In this document: piece by piece, positions 10,797 through 19,856 of the stretch
How the letters are laid out: each line of letters begins with the position of its first letter
Position numbering within the stretch: position 1 is the first letter of the stretch
Source: Actinotalea soli
GTDB lineage: Bacteria > Actinomycetota > Actinomycetes > Actinomycetales > Cellulomonadaceae
Assembly: GCF_017565425.1 (NCBI RefSeq)
Contig: NZ_JAGEMK010000001.1
Coordinates: 558,001 to 622,000 of the forward strand
Direction of reading: 5' to 3'
Length of the DNA: 64,000 bases
Program-made: the position numbers and the translations under genes
Notes under the pieces: model-generated
What the model saw: only the letters and a program-made list of their open reading frames with translations
Told to the model about the DNA's origin: nothing
The model's database searches: none

Positions 10797-11732
10797 TCAG
10801 AACCCCAGGCGCCGCAGCTGCTTGGGGTCGCGCTGCCAGTCCTTGGCGATCTTGACGTGCAGGTCGAGGTAGACCTTGGCGCCGAGGAGGGCCTCGATCC
10901 CCCGCCGCGCCTGGCTGCCGACCTCACGGAGCCTCGACCCGGCCTTGCCGATGATGATCGCCTTCTGGCTGTCCCGCTCGACGAAGAGGTGCACGCGGAC
11001 GTCGAGGAAGGGCGGCGAGCCGTCGGAGCCGTCCCGGCCCTCGCGCGGGGTGATCTCGTCGACGACGACGGCCAGGGAGTGGGGCAGCTCGTCGCGCACC
11101 CCCTCGAGGGCGGCCTCGCGGACCAGCTCGGCCACCATCACGGCCTCGGGCTCGTCCGTGAGCTCGCCGTCGGGGTACAGCGCCGGCCCCGGCGGCAGGT
11201 GCCCGACGAGGACGTCGACCAGCGTGTCGACCTGGTAGCCGCCGACCGCGCTGACCGGCACGATGTCTGCCCACTCGCCGAGCTCGGCGATCGCCATGAG
11301 GTGCTCGGCCAGGCGCCCCTTGGGGACCAGGTCGGACTTGGTCGCGACCGCCACCACGGGGGTCGCCGCACGGCTCTCGGCCAGGGCGGTCAGCTGCTGG
11401 GCGATGTAGCGGTCCCCCGGCCCGACGCGCTGGTCGGAGGGGAGGCAGAACACCACGGCGTCGACCTCGCTCAGGGTGTCGCGCACCAGGTCGTTGAGCC
11501 GCTCGCCGAGCAGGGTCCGCGGACGGTGCAGCCCGGGGGTGTCGACGAGGACCACCTGCGCGTCGGGGCGGTGCACGATGCCTCGCACGACGTGCCGCGT
11601 CGTCTGCGGCCGGCCCGAGGTGATCGCGACCTTCTGCCCGACGATCGCGTTCGTCAGCGTGGACTTGCCCGCGTTGGGGCGGCCGACGACGCAGACGAAG
11701 CCGGAGCGGAACGGTGGGGGCGTGCCCGTCAT
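10797..11732 (-). CDS. era: GTPase Era
   Basis: Ribosome-assembly GTPase that binds the 3' end of 16S rRNA. In its 311 residues the G motifs are complete: G1 GRPNAGKST near residue 17, G3 DTPGLH, G4 TKSD and G5 around SAVGG. A KH RNA-binding domain follows (RDSQKAIIIGKAGSRLREVG). It is downstream of phoH and ybeY, the usual cluster for 16S maturation; the CorC-like membrane gene often found between ybeY and era in actinobacteria is absent here. Confidence 0.96.
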   Translation of the reverse strand: MTGTPPPFRSGFVCVVGRPNAGKSTLTNAIVGQKVAITSGRPQTTRHVVRGIVHRPDAQVVLVDTPGLHRPRTLLGERLNDLVRDTLSEVDAVVFCLPSDQRVGPGDRYIAQQLTALAESRAATPVVAVATKSDLVPKGRLAEHLMAIAELGEWADIVPVSAVGGYQVDTLVDVLVGHLPPGPALYPDGELTDEPEAVMVAELVREAALEGVRDELPHSLAVVVDEITPREGRDGSDGSPPFLDVRVHLFVERDSQKAIIIGKAGSRLREVGSQARRGIEALLGAKVYLDLHVKIAKDWQRDPKQLRRLGF

Positions 11733-11790
11733 CAGAGGGCTCCTCGGGGGTCTGGTGGTGGTGTACGCGTGGGGGCGGGGCGGCCCGCGG

Positions 11791-12243
11791 TCATCGCCCG
11801 GCGAGGAAGGTCAGCAGGAGCTGGCGCTGCAGCGCGAACATCTCCTTCTCCTCCTCGGGCTCCGCGTGGTCGTAGCCGAGCAGGTGCAGGATGCCGTGGG
11901 TGGTCAGGAGCAGGAGCTCCTCGGCGGTCGAGTGACCCGCGGCGCGGGCCTGGGCGGCCGCGACCTCCGGGCACAGCACGACGTCGCCGAGCAGGCCGGC
12001 GGGGGTCGGGTCGCCGTCCGTCCCGGGGCGCAGCTCGTCCATCGGGAACGAGAGCACGTCCGTGGGGCCGGGCTCGTCCATCCACTGCACGTGGAGCTCG
12101 GTCATGACCTCGGTGCCGACCAGCAGGATCGAGAGCTCGGTCTGCGGGTGCACGTGCATCGCGTCCAGGACGTGCCGACCCAGGGCGGCGAACTCGGCCT
12201 CGTCGACCGCGAACCCTGACTCGTTGTTGACCTCGATGCTCAT
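11791..12243 (-). CDS. ybeY: Endoribonuclease/rRNA maturation factor YbeY
   Basis: Zinc-dependent RNase for 16S rRNA 3'-end maturation and ribosome quality control. The 150-residue product carries the metal motif [11 protein letters not shown] near residue 115 with all three His residues. It starts [10 protein letters not shown] at ATG 12243, overlapping the phoH-like stop by 4 nt; the longer frame to 12282 lies inside the phoH-like gene. Confidence 0.95.
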   Translation of the reverse strand: MSIEVNNESGFAVDEAEFAALGRHVLDAMHVHPQTELSILLVGTEVMTELHVQWMDEPGPTDVLSFPMDELRPGTDGDPTPAGLLGDVVLCPEVAAAQARAAGHSTAEELLLLTTHGILHLLGYDHAEPEEEKEMFALQRQLLLTFLAGR

Positions 12244-13262
12244 CGCGCCCTCCCTGGTCCTGACGCACGCTGCTCGTCCCACGTCGCGTAGGCGTCGATG
12301 ATGTCGCCGACCAGGCGGTGGCGGACCACGTCAGCCGAGGTCAGGCGGCAGAACTCGACGTCCTCGACCGTGCCGAGGATGTCCTCGACGACCCGGAGCC
12401 CCGAGATGGTCCCGCCCGGCAGGTCGACCTGCGTGACGTCCCCGGTGACCACCATGGTCGAGCCGAAGCCGAGGCGGGTCAGGAACATCTTCATCTGCTC
12501 GGTCGAGGTGTTCTGAGCCTCGTCGAGGATGATGAAGGCGTCGTTGAGCGTGCGGCCGCGCATGTACGCCAGCGGGGCCACCTCGACCGTCCCCGCCTCC
12601 ATGAGACGAGGGATCGAGTCCGGGTCGACCATGTCGTGCAGGGCGTCGTAGAGGGGTCTCAGGTACGGGTCGATCTTGTCGCTCAGGCTCCCCGGCAGGA
12701 AGCCGAGCCGCTCACCGGCCTCGACGGCCGGCCGGGTCAGCACGATCCGGTTCACCTGCTTGGCCTGGAGCGCCTGCACCGCCTTGGCCATCGCGAGGTA
12801 CGTCTTGCCGGTGCCGGCCGGACCGATGCCGAAGGTCACCGTGTGCCGGTCGATCGCGTCGACGTACGCCTTCTGCCCGACGGTCTTGGGGCGGATGGTC
12901 CGCCCGCGGCTCGACAAGATGTTCTGGGTGAGCACCTCGGCCGGGCTGCTCGCCGTCGCCGCGGTGAGCATCGCGACCGAACGCTCCACGACGTCGGCCG
13001 AGAGCTGGGTACCGCTCGTGGCCACCTCGAGGAGCTCGTCCAGGAGCCGGGCCACGAGGGCGACCTCGGCGGGAGGGCCGTCGAGGGTGATCTCGTCCCC
13101 CCGGGCGTGGACCCTCACGGACGGGAAGCCCCGCTCGACGGCCCGCAGCACCTCGTCGCCCGGGCCGAGGAGGGCGACCGCAGGCAGGTGGGAGGGCACC
13201 ACGATGCGGTGCTCGACGCGGGTGCGGGCGGCCGGGCGTCGCGCTGCTGATCCCTCGCTCAC
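12240..13262 (-). CDS. PhoH-like ATPase
   Basis: Cytoplasmic P-loop ATPase of the PhoH family, 340 residues. Walker [10 protein letters not shown] lies near residue 147 and Walker [10 protein letters not shown] near 245. An N-terminal domain of about 120 residues of the type found in PhoH paired with YbeY precedes it. PhoH-like proteins are thought to act in RNA metabolism together with YbeY, and the 4-nt overlaps on both sides (HIT gene and ybeY) support joint expression. Start is GTG. Confidence 0.92.
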   Translation of the reverse strand: MSEGSAARRPAARTRVEHRIVVPSHLPAVALLGPGDEVLRAVERGFPSVRVHARGDEITLDGPPAEVALVARLLDELLEVATSGTQLSADVVERSVAMLTAATASSPAEVLTQNILSSRGRTIRPKTVGQKAYVDAIDRHTVTFGIGPAGTGKTYLAMAKAVQALQAKQVNRIVLTRPAVEAGERLGFLPGSLSDKIDPYLRPLYDALHDMVDPDSIPRLMEAGTVEVAPLAYMRGRTLNDAFIILDEAQNTSTEQMKMFLTRLGFGSTMVVTGDVTQVDLPGGTISGLRVVEDILGTVEDVEFCRLTSADVVRHRLVGDIIDAYATWDEQRASGPGRAR

Positions 13263-13627
13263 GCGTTGATCCGTCCGAGCTCGACGCCACCGAGCACGTG
13301 CGCGTGGACGTGGAAGACCGACTGCCCGGCGCTCGGACCGGTGTTGAACACGAGCCTGAACTGACCGCTGGACTCGTCCGAGGCGACCTGCTCGGCCAGG
13401 GAGACCACCTGGGCCAGCAGCGCGGGGTCGGCCGCGGCGAGCTGGGCGACGTCGGCGTGGTGGTCTCGTGGCACCACCAGGACGTGCAGGGGAGCCTGCG
13501 GGTCGATGTCCCGGAACGCGACAGCCGCCGAGCTCTGGGCCACGACCGTCGCCGGGACGGCCCCCGCCACGATCCGGCAGAACAGGCAGTCCGGGGCGGT
13601 GAGCGGGGCGCTCTCGTTCGACGACAT
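13259..13627 (-). CDS. HIT-family nucleotide hydrolase
   Basis: A 122-residue histidine-triad protein of the Hint type. The catalytic motif HVHAHVLGG is at the C-terminus, and CLFCRIVAG near residue 14 is the typical N-terminal zinc-type Cys pair. Family members hydrolyse purine nucleoside phosphoramidates. The ATG at 13627 fits the family length; the much longer open frame upstream is a shadow of the opposite-strand lipoprotein gene. It is the first gene of the HIT-phoH-ybeY-era set. Confidence 0.93.
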   Translation of the reverse strand: MSSNESAPLTAPDCLFCRIVAGAVPATVVAQSSAAVAFRDIDPQAPLHVLVVPRDHHADVAQLAAADPALLAQVVSLAEQVASDESSGQFRLVFNTGPSAGQSVFHVHAHVLGGVELGRINA

Positions 13628-13715
13628 GCCGCCAGGGTAGTGCCCTGGCCCGACGTGGGCCTGCGACGATGGCGACCTACCACCTCCGGCCGCGGCCGGG
13701 AGAACGGAGGCTGAC

Positions 13716-14249
13716 GTGGCTCCTGCCCGGCCCCGCGCGCTGCGTGCCCTGGTGACCGGCGGGGCCGTGGTGCTGCTGCTGGCCGCCTGCCAGACGGGCT
13801 CGGAGGAGGTCGCCCCCTCCGAGCCCGTCCCCCCGACGGCCACCGAGGAGCCGGCCCAGAGCCCCGACCCGACCCCCGAGCCGAGCGGGTCCGCGCCGGA
13901 GCCGAGCGCCGAGGAGGGCGCGAACACCCTCACCAACGGCGACAACTCGATCCTCGAACCGGCCCCGGGCGCGGTCCTGACCGGTCCCGACGTGACCGTG
14001 AGCGGCGAGGGGACCGCCTTCGAGGCGAACCTCAACTACCACGTGCTCCGGACCGGCACCGAGGAGGTCGTCGGCGAGATCGGCTACACCATGGCCGGGG
14101 CCAACGGCGAGATCGGGCCCTGGGAGATCGCGCTGACCCTCGACCCAGGCACCTACACCGTGCAGGTGTGGGAGCCGAACGCCTCCGACGGCGAGGGCGA
14201 GGCCGGCCCCTTCATCAACCTGGTCGAGGTCACGTTCACCGTGGAGTGA
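13716..14249 (+). CDS. Lipoprotein with Gmad2 immunoglobulin-like domain
   Basis: A 177-residue exported protein. The signal peptide ends in LLAAC (lipidated Cys near residue 25), followed by a Pro/Glu/Ser-rich linker to about residue 75 and a beta domain with the pattern ILEPAPGAVLTGPDVTVSGEG, matching the Gmad2 domain first described in sporulation proteins. In non-sporulating actinobacteria the role is unknown; a cell-surface binding or structural function is plausible. Start is GTG with GGAGG upstream. It converges on rsmE with a 6-nt gap. Confidence 0.8.
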   Translation: MAPARPRALRALVTGGAVVLLLAACQTGSEEVAPSEPVPPTATEEPAQSPDPTPEPSGSAPEPSAEEGANTLTNGDNSILEPAPGAVLTGPDVTVSGEGTAFEANLNYHVLRTGTEEVVGEIGYTMAGANGEIGPWEIALTLDPGTYTVQVWEPNASDGEGEAGPFINLVEVTFTVE

Positions 14250-14255
14250 CCGCGC

Positions 14256-15020
14256 TCAGGTCCACCGGCCCAACCGCTGCGCGAGCACCGCGACCGCCAC
14301 GGGCCCTGCGGTCGAGCTGCGCAGCACGTGCGGGCCCAGACGGACGATCCGAGCCCCGGCCTCGCCCAGGGACGAGACCTCTCGCTCGCTGATCCCGCCC
14401 TCGGGACCCACGACCACGAGCACCCGCGCACCCCTGACCGAGGGCAGCGGAACCTCTGCGACGGGCACCGAGCCCGCCTGGTCCAGCACGAGGGCGGCAC
14501 CGCCCTCGGCGACGACCTCTCTCACGAGCCGGAGGAGGCCCGGACCGTCCTGGGCGGGGACGAGGTCGGGGACCCGCGCCCGGCGGGACTGCTTGGCCGC
14601 GGCCCGCAGGCACGCGGCCCAGCGCGCGCGGTTCTTCGCCACGCGGTCCCCCCGCCAGACGACGATCGAGCGGTCGGCCTGCCACGGCACCACGGCGTCG
14701 ACACCGATCTCGGTCGCGGACTCGACGGCCATCTCGTCCCGCTGCCCCTTCGCGAGGGCCTGGACCAGGACGAGGCGGACCTCGGGGGCCGGTTCGACGA
14801 CCCGCTCGACCACGTCGAGCTCGAGCTCCCCCGCCGCCACGGCGCGGATCTGACAACGCAGCCGGACCCCGGCGCCGTCGACCACGTCGATCCGCTCGCC
14901 CGGCCCACGCCGCTGCACGACCCCGGCGTGACGCCCCTCGGTCCCGCACAGCAGGTACGTCGAGCCTGCGGCGTACTCGTCCAGGCTCCCCGGCTCGTCG
15001 AGGAAGACCGGTGCGCTCAC
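14256..15020 (-). CDS. rsmE: 16S rRNA (uracil-1498-N3)-methyltransferase
   Basis: SPOUT-class methyltransferase that modifies m3U1498 of 16S rRNA. It has an N-terminal PUA-like domain and the C-terminal knot with VVVGPEGGISEREV and LRLGPHVLRSSTA-type segments that bind S-adenosylmethionine (here RLGPHVLRSSTAG). At 254 residues the length is typical. The GTG start overlaps the dnaJ stop by 4 nt, so it belongs to the heat-shock operon hrcA-dnaJ-rsmE. Confidence 0.94.
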   Translation of the reverse strand: MSAPVFLDEPGSLDEYAAGSTYLLCGTEGRHAGVVQRRGPGERIDVVDGAGVRLRCQIRAVAAGELELDVVERVVEPAPEVRLVLVQALAKGQRDEMAVESATEIGVDAVVPWQADRSIVVWRGDRVAKNRARWAACLRAAAKQSRRARVPDLVPAQDGPGLLRLVREVVAEGGAALVLDQAGSVPVAEVPLPSVRGARVLVVVGPEGGISEREVSSLGEAGARIVRLGPHVLRSSTAGPVAVAVLAQRLGRWT

Positions 15021-16156
15021 CGGCCCGCGAGCCTGTCGCGCAGCTTGGAGAACACCCCCGGGTGGGCCGGCGACAGCCGTGAGGCCGGCCGCTCCTCGTC
15101 GCGCAGCGCGGCGAGCTCTCGCAGCAGCCGCTCCTGCTCGGCGTCCAGACCGGTCGGCACCTGGACGTCGACGTGCACGTGCAGGTCACCGCGACCGCCG
15201 ACGTGCAGGTGACCCACGCCGAGGCCGCGCTCGACGATGACCTGGTCGGGCTGCGTCCCCGGGCGCACGTCGATGTCCCGTGAACCGTCCAGGGTCTCGA
15301 GCTGGACGACCGTGCCGAGGGCGGCGGCGGTCATCGGGATCTCGAGGGTGCAGTGCAGGTCGTCGCCACGGCGCACGAAGGTCTCGTGCCGCTTCTCGCG
15401 GATCTCGAGGTACACGTCACCGGCCGGTCCACCTGCGGGGCCGACCTCGCCCTGCCCGGTGAGCTTGATGCGGGTACCCGTGTCGACCCCGGCCGGGACG
15501 TCCACGCTCAGGGTGCGACGGCTGCGCACCCGCCCCTCCCCCGAGCACTCGGTGCAGGGCTCAGGGATGACCGTGCCGAAGCCGTGGCACGCGGCGCACG
15601 GGCTCGAGGTCATCACCTGCCCGAGGAAGGAGCGTGCGACGCGCTGCACCACGCCACGGCCGCCGCACACGTCGCAGGTGCGCGGCGAGGTGCCCGGTCG
15701 GCAGCAGCTGCCCTGGCACGTCGAGCAGAGCACCGCCGTGTCCACCGGGACCTCACGGTGGGCACCGAAGGCGGCCTCACGCAGCTCGATCTCGAGACGG
15801 ACGAGGGCGTCCTGACCGCGCCGCGCGCGCGGGACGGGTCCACGCTGGCCGCCGCCGCCCTGACCCCCGCCGAAGAAGGTCTCGAAGATGTCCTGGAAGC
15901 CGAACCCGGCGCCGAAGCCCGGGTCTCCCCCGCCGCCGGGGGCCGAGGGGTCGACCCCACGGTCGTACATCTGGCGCTTCTCGGGGTTCGACAGCACCTC
16001 GTAGGCCCGGGACACGTCCTTGAAGCGGTCCTCGGCCCCCTCGCCGGTGGCGACGTCGGGGTGAAGCTCGCGGGCGAGCCGTCGGTAGGCCTTCTTGATC
16101 TGCTCGGGGGTCGCGTCGGGGCTCACGCCGAGGACCTCGTAGTAGTTGCTGCTCAC
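15017..16156 (-). CDS. dnaJ: Chaperone DnaJ (HrcA-linked paralogue)
   Basis: Hsp40 co-chaperone, 379 residues. The J domain has HPD at about residues 32-34, followed by a Gly/Phe-rich region (GAGFGFQDIFETFFGGG), four zinc-finger repeats and the C-terminal substrate domain. The first repeat reads CSTCQGSCCRPG: the conserved Gly after the second Cys pair is replaced by Cys, while the other three repeats are canonical. Linkage to hrcA identifies it as the DnaJ2-type copy of actinobacteria. Start is GTG; the gap to hrcA is 39 nt. Expression should follow HrcA control through CIRCE. Confidence 0.95.
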   Translation of the reverse strand: MSSNYYEVLGVSPDATPEQIKKAYRRLARELHPDVATGEGAEDRFKDVSRAYEVLSNPEKRQMYDRGVDPSAPGGGGDPGFGAGFGFQDIFETFFGGGQGGGGQRGPVPRARRGQDALVRLEIELREAAFGAHREVPVDTAVLCSTCQGSCCRPGTSPRTCDVCGGRGVVQRVARSFLGQVMTSSPCAACHGFGTVIPEPCTECSGEGRVRSRRTLSVDVPAGVDTGTRIKLTGQGEVGPAGGPAGDVYLEIREKRHETFVRRGDDLHCTLEIPMTAAALGTVVQLETLDGSRDIDVRPGTQPDQVIVERGLGVGHLHVGGRGDLHVHVDVQVPTGLDAEQERLLRELAALRDEERPASRLSPAHPGVFSKLRDRLAGR

Positions 16157-16195
16157 GTGTCGCTCTCTGCTGGGTTCGGGCTGCTGGGGTGCGGG

Positions 16196-17215
16196 TCAGC
16201 CCGCGAGGATCCTGGACAGGTACCGGGCCACGGCGCGGACCGAGGCGATGGTCCCCGCGTAGTCCATGCGCGTGGGCCCGAGGGAGCCGATGCGGGCCAG
16301 GGCCTCGCCGTCCCCCCCGTAGCCGGTCGCCACGAAGGAGGTCTCGGCCAGGCCGGCGTGCTGGTTCTCGTGGCCGATGCGCACCGTGACCCCCGCCGTG
16401 TCCTCGGCCATCTCGGTCAGCAGACGCAGCAGGACCACCTGCTCCTCGAGCGCCTCCAGCACGGGCCGGATGGTCTGGCTGAAGTCGGTGCCGCTGCGGG
16501 CCAGGTGCGAGGCGCCCGCCATGACGACGCGCTCCTCGGTCGCCTCGGCGAGCGTGTCCTCCACGACCCTGACCACCCGGTGGACCAGTGGGCGGTCCTC
16601 GGCCACGAAGGCGAGGGCCATCTGCTCGAGGGGCTCGGGGAGGTCCACGAGACGACGCCCGGCCACCGCGGCGTTGAGCCTGGCGCGCAGCTCGGGGACC
16701 ACGTGCTCGGCGATCGGTGCGTCGAGCTCGAGGGTTCGCTGCTCGACCCGGCCGGTGTCGGTGATGATGACGACGAGCAGCCGGGTGTCCCCGACGGGGA
16801 CGAGCTCGAGGTGTCGCAGGGCCGAGCGCCGCAACGAGGGGTACTGCACGACGGCGACCTGCTGGGTCAGCTGCGAGAGCAGGCGCACCGAGCGGTCGAC
16901 GACGTCGTCGAGGTCGACCGCGTCCGCGAGGAACTGCTGGATCGCACGGCGCTCGGGCGAGGACAGGGGCTTGATGGTGGACAGCCGGTCCACGAACATC
17001 CGGTAGCCCTTGTCGGTGGGCACCCGTCCTGCCGAGGTGTGCGGCTGGGCGATGAACCCGGCCTCCTCGAGGGCAGCCATGTCGTTGCGGATCGTGGCGG
17101 GCGAGACGCCCAGGGCGTGCCGTTCGACGAGGACCCGGGAGCCGACCGGCTCCTGGGTCTGCACGTAGTCCTCGACGATGGCGCGCAGCACGTCGAGCCT
17201 GCGGTCGTCGCTCAT
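16196..17215 (-). CDS. hrcA: Heat-inducible transcription repressor HrcA
   Basis: Repressor of class I heat-shock genes, 339 residues. The N-terminal winged helix includes [16 protein letters not shown]-like residues ([20 protein letters not shown]), followed by [18 protein letters not shown], the HrcA signature, and then the inserted and GAF-like dimerisation regions. The ATG at 17215 gives the family N-terminus [17 protein letters not shown]; the open frame extending to 17326 would cross the CIRCE operator and is rejected. It is autoregulated through the CIRCE at 17320. Confidence 0.96.
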   Translation of the reverse strand: MSDDRRLDVLRAIVEDYVQTQEPVGSRVLVERHALGVSPATIRNDMAALEEAGFIAQPHTSAGRVPTDKGYRMFVDRLSTIKPLSSPERRAIQQFLADAVDLDDVVDRSVRLLSQLTQQVAVVQYPSLRRSALRHLELVPVGDTRLLVVIITDTGRVEQRTLELDAPIAEHVVPELRARLNAAVAGRRLVDLPEPLEQMALAFVAEDRPLVHRVVRVVEDTLAEATEERVVMAGASHLARSGTDFSQTIRPVLEALEEQVVLLRLLTEMAEDTAGVTVRIGHENQHAGLAETSFVATGYGGDGEALARIGSLGPTRMDYAGTIASVRAVARYLSRILAG

Positions 17216-17319
17216 GGCACCTCCCGTCCTGCCGTCGTGGTAGCCCTTCCCCGCCCCTGGGTCAGGTGACCGGCGGGGTCGGGCGGCGCTCGTGCCCGAG
17301 CTGCGGGCATGATCAGGGC

Positions 17320-17346
17320 ATGGCACTCGCCGACCCGGAGTGCTAA
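17320..17346. promoter_or_regulatory. CIRCE operator of hrcA-dnaJ
   Basis: An inverted repeat with the exact 9-nt spacer of CIRCE. On the plus strand the left arm ATGGCACTC differs from TTAGCACTC at two positions and the right arm GAGTGCTAA is perfect. A -10-like TAGGAT (17346-17351, minus strand) abuts it, so the operator would cover the transcription start of hrcA. Confidence 0.9.
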
Positions 17347-17385
17347 TCCTACGACGGCAGGACCGGAAGGCCCAGGTCGCGGCCC

Positions 17386-17559
17386 TCAGGCGGCGGGCAC
17401 CATGTGCTCACGCACGGCCGAGACGAGCTCGGGGGTGATCGTCGTGATGCCGTGGTCGGCGGTCGCGTGCCGGCCGACCGCGCCGAGGATCTCGTCGTCG
17501 GCGCCGTGGAAGGTGGCCGTGCAGCCAGGCACGACGTCGCCGCAGCGGAAGGTCTTCAT
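17386..17559 (-). CDS. DUF1059 small protein
   Basis: A 57-residue protein starting [13 protein letters not shown], the typical beginning of DUF1059 proteins, which have two Cys residues near the N-terminus (Cys6 and Cys13 here) and a helical C-terminal half ([13 protein letters not shown]). Function is unknown; small size and paired Cys suggest metal or redox binding. GGAGG lies 5 nt before the ATG. It lies 94 nt downstream of the EAL gene in the same orientation. Confidence 0.8.
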   Translation of the reverse strand: MKTFRCGDVVPGCTATFHGADDEILGAVGRHATADHGITTITPELVSAVREHMVPAA

Positions 17560-17653
17560 GGTTCCTCCAGGGGGTGGACGGACCCGCGGGGTGCGGGGTC
17601 CGAGAGCGTGACGCGGGGATCCGCGACAGGACGACCGAGGCGCAGCAGGGAGG

Positions 17654-18856
17654 TCATCGAGCCACCTCGAGGCCAGCGCTCCGGCCACCGACGAGGTCGT
17701 CGACCAGGCCCGCGATGCTCACGGTGCCCAGCACCCTGCCTCGCGCGTCGGTGCAGACCACCGGGGCGTGCTGGAGCCCGGCCGGGCGGGCCATCGCCCG
17801 CGTCAGCACGTCGGCGGGCGCGGCGCTCGGCGCCACGACGAGTGCCGGCAGGCGGTGCAGGGTGCCGTCCGGGCCCGGGCCGACGACCGCCGTCGGTCGG
17901 CCACGCCCGTCGACGAGCACGTCCTCGTCCGCGCACGCCCCCGCCTCCCAGTCGACGGCGGCACGGACCCGTGCGGGACGGACCAGGGTCAGCACGTGGG
18001 CCCCGACGCGCGAGCGGGCGACCTGCTCGCGCAGGAAGGTCCGCGTGAGGTCGTCCAGGGCGGGCCAACCGGGGGCAGGGCGGCCCACGGCCCACCCCTG
18101 CACGAGGGGGACGCCGAGGTCGACGAGCTCGGCGAGCTCGGCTCGGGTCTCGACGCCCTCGGCGAGAAGCCAGGCGTCCATCTGCCCGCTGAGGTCCCCG
18201 AGCAGCCGCACGACGGTGCGACGGACCGGGTCGCGGTCGAGGCCGGTCACCAGGCTGCGGTCGAGCTTGACCACGTCGGGACGGAGGCTGAGCATCTGCG
18301 ACAACCCCGAGTAGCCGGTGCCCGCGTCGTCCATGGCGATGCGGCCGCCCAGCGCGCGGATCTCGGTCAGGACCTCCTCGAGGGCCGCGTCGTCCTCGGC
18401 CTCGACGTGCTCGGTGAGCTCCACGACCACCTCGTCCAGCCGGCCGTGGCCGCAGACCGCCTCGCGCACCACGGGGAGCGGCAGCAGGTGCGGCTCGACG
18501 TTCATCGTCCAGAACGTCGCCTGCGGTCGGTCGGCGACGAGCGCGTGCATCGCCCGGACCGTGCACGCCGTGAGCTCACCGTCCAGGCCGTGGCGACGAG
18601 CGGCGGCGAACCACACGTCGGGCGAGGCCGAGGGCGGGCCCGTGAAGCGGGAGAGGAGCTCGTACCCACCGACCCGGGCGTGGGCCACGTCGATGATCGG
18701 CTGGGCGACGACCGCCAGGCCCTCGCCGGCGAGCACGCGCTCGAGGGCGGGGCGCCAGCTCGGGTCGTCGAGACCCACGACCGGCCCCTTGCCGTCGACG
18801 TCGGGCGACACGCGGCCTCCAGAGATCAGGGGGTCCAGGCACCCCACTGGCATCAT
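17654..18856 (-). CDS. EAL-domain cyclic-di-GMP phosphodiesterase with C-terminal CBS-like region
   Basis: A 400-residue cytoplasmic protein without membrane segments. The EAL domain (about residues 35-260) shows the catalytic set in variant form: YELLSRF for EALLR, Asn in MNVEP, Glu in VVELTEH, the Asp pair in AMDDAGTGYSGL, Lys in VVKLDRS, Glu in LAEGVET and Gln in VQGWAVGRP. It could therefore hydrolyse c-di-GMP. The last 140 residues include VLGTVSIAGLVDDLV and resemble a CBS-pair regulatory module. A GGGGGAG ribosome-binding site precedes the paired ATGs at 18856/18853. It diverges from the DUF3097 gene across only 31 nt. No GGDEF domain is fused. Confidence 0.82.
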   Translation of the reverse strand: MMPVGCLDPLISGGRVSPDVDGKGPVVGLDDPSWRPALERVLAGEGLAVVAQPIIDVAHARVGGYELLSRFTGPPSASPDVWFAAARRHGLDGELTACTVRAMHALVADRPQATFWTMNVEPHLLPLPVVREAVCGHGRLDEVVVELTEHVEAEDDAALEEVLTEIRALGGRIAMDDAGTGYSGLSQMLSLRPDVVKLDRSLVTGLDRDPVRRTVVRLLGDLSGQMDAWLLAEGVETRAELAELVDLGVPLVQGWAVGRPAPGWPALDDLTRTFLREQVARSRVGAHVLTLVRPARVRAAVDWEAGACADEDVLVDGRGRPTAVVGPGPDGTLHRLPALVVAPSAAPADVLTRAMARPAGLQHAPVVCTDARGRVLGTVSIAGLVDDLVGGRSAGLEVAR

Positions 18857-18887
18857 CGACACTCCCCCCGGCCGAGATGAGGAGTTC

Positions 18888-19751
18888 GTGACCACTGACA
18901 GGTACGGCCGGGACGTCCTGGCCAGCCCGCGGGAGCCTCGCCGCCCCACCTCGAGGCCGGTGCCCGCCGAGACCGGACTGGTCGTCGAGGAGGTCACGAG
19001 CGGGTGGGTGGGTGCCGTGCTGCGCGTCGAGAAGTCCGGCGGCATGCACGTCGTCGTCCTGGAGGACCGGCACGCGCGGACCCGGACGTTCCCCCTCGGG
19101 CCCGGCTTCTGGGTCGAGGGCGCCCCCGTGGTGCTCACGGCACCCGCCGGACCGGCGGCTCCGTCGGCGCCCTCCCGGACCGCCTCGGGGTCGGTCGCGG
19201 TGCACGGCGCGAGGGCCCGCGTGGCCCGCGGTGGTCGGATCTGGGTCGAGGGGCGGCACGACGCCGAGCTCGTCGAACGGGTGTGGGGCGACGACCTGCG
19301 GCTCGAAGGGGTCGTGGTCGAGATGCTCGACGGGGTCGACGACCTCGCGGGGGCGGTGCGGGAGTTCGCCCCCGGCCCGGGCCGCCGCCTCGGCGTGCTG
19401 GTCGACCACCTGGTCCCCGGCAGCAAGGAGTCGCGGATCGCCGCCGACGCGATGCGGGTCGCCCGCCCGGACGCGCTGCTGGTGCTCGGCCATCCGTACG
19501 TCGACGTGTGGCAGGCCGTGCGTCCCGAACGCGTCGGGCTCACCTCCTGGCCGACCATCGACCGCGGCACCGAGTGGAAGCGCGGGATCCTCGACGAGCT
19601 CGGCTGGCCCGCGCAGAGCCAGGCCGACGTCGCGCGGGCCTGGCAGCGCATCCTGGGCACCGTGCGCGACTACCGCGACCTCGAGCCCACGCTGCTCGGC
19701 CGCGTCGAGGAGCTCATCGACTTCGTGACCGCAGACCCCCTCCCCACGTGA
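18888..19751 (+). CDS. DUF3097 family protein
   Basis: A 287-residue soluble protein, recognised as the actinobacterial DUF3097 family from its beginning VTTDRYGRDVLA and the conserved C-terminal half, which includes LGVLVDHLVPGSKESRIA, VLGHPYVDVWQAV and PTIDRGTEWKRGI. The acidic and basic motifs (DHLVPGSKE, GHPYVD) look enzymatic, and the region resembles Toprim-like or nuclease folds by eye, but no function is established. The GTG at 18888 has GAGGAG close upstream. It shares a 31-nt divergent promoter region with the EAL gene. Confidence 0.8.
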   Translation: MTTDRYGRDVLASPREPRRPTSRPVPAETGLVVEEVTSGWVGAVLRVEKSGGMHVVVLEDRHARTRTFPLGPGFWVEGAPVVLTAPAGPAAPSAPSRTASGSVAVHGARARVARGGRIWVEGRHDAELVERVWGDDLRLEGVVVEMLDGVDDLAGAVREFAPGPGRRLGVLVDHLVPGSKESRIAADAMRVARPDALLVLGHPYVDVWQAVRPERVGLTSWPTIDRGTEWKRGILDELGWPAQSQADVARAWQRILGTVRDYRDLEPTLLGRVEELIDFVTADPLPT

Positions 19752-19856
19752 TGACCCGTTTCGCTAGGGTGCGAGTGCCGCACGGCGCAGCGACCCCTGC
19801 TGCGGCGTGCAGGCTCTCGTCCGGTGCCCACCGGTCCGTACCGAAAGGCCTCTGCC

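Noticed and set aside
15353-17269. 638-codon plus-strand frame opposite dnaJ and hrcA
   Set aside because: It spans two unrelated genes and their gap on the other strand, without a ribosome-binding site or motif.
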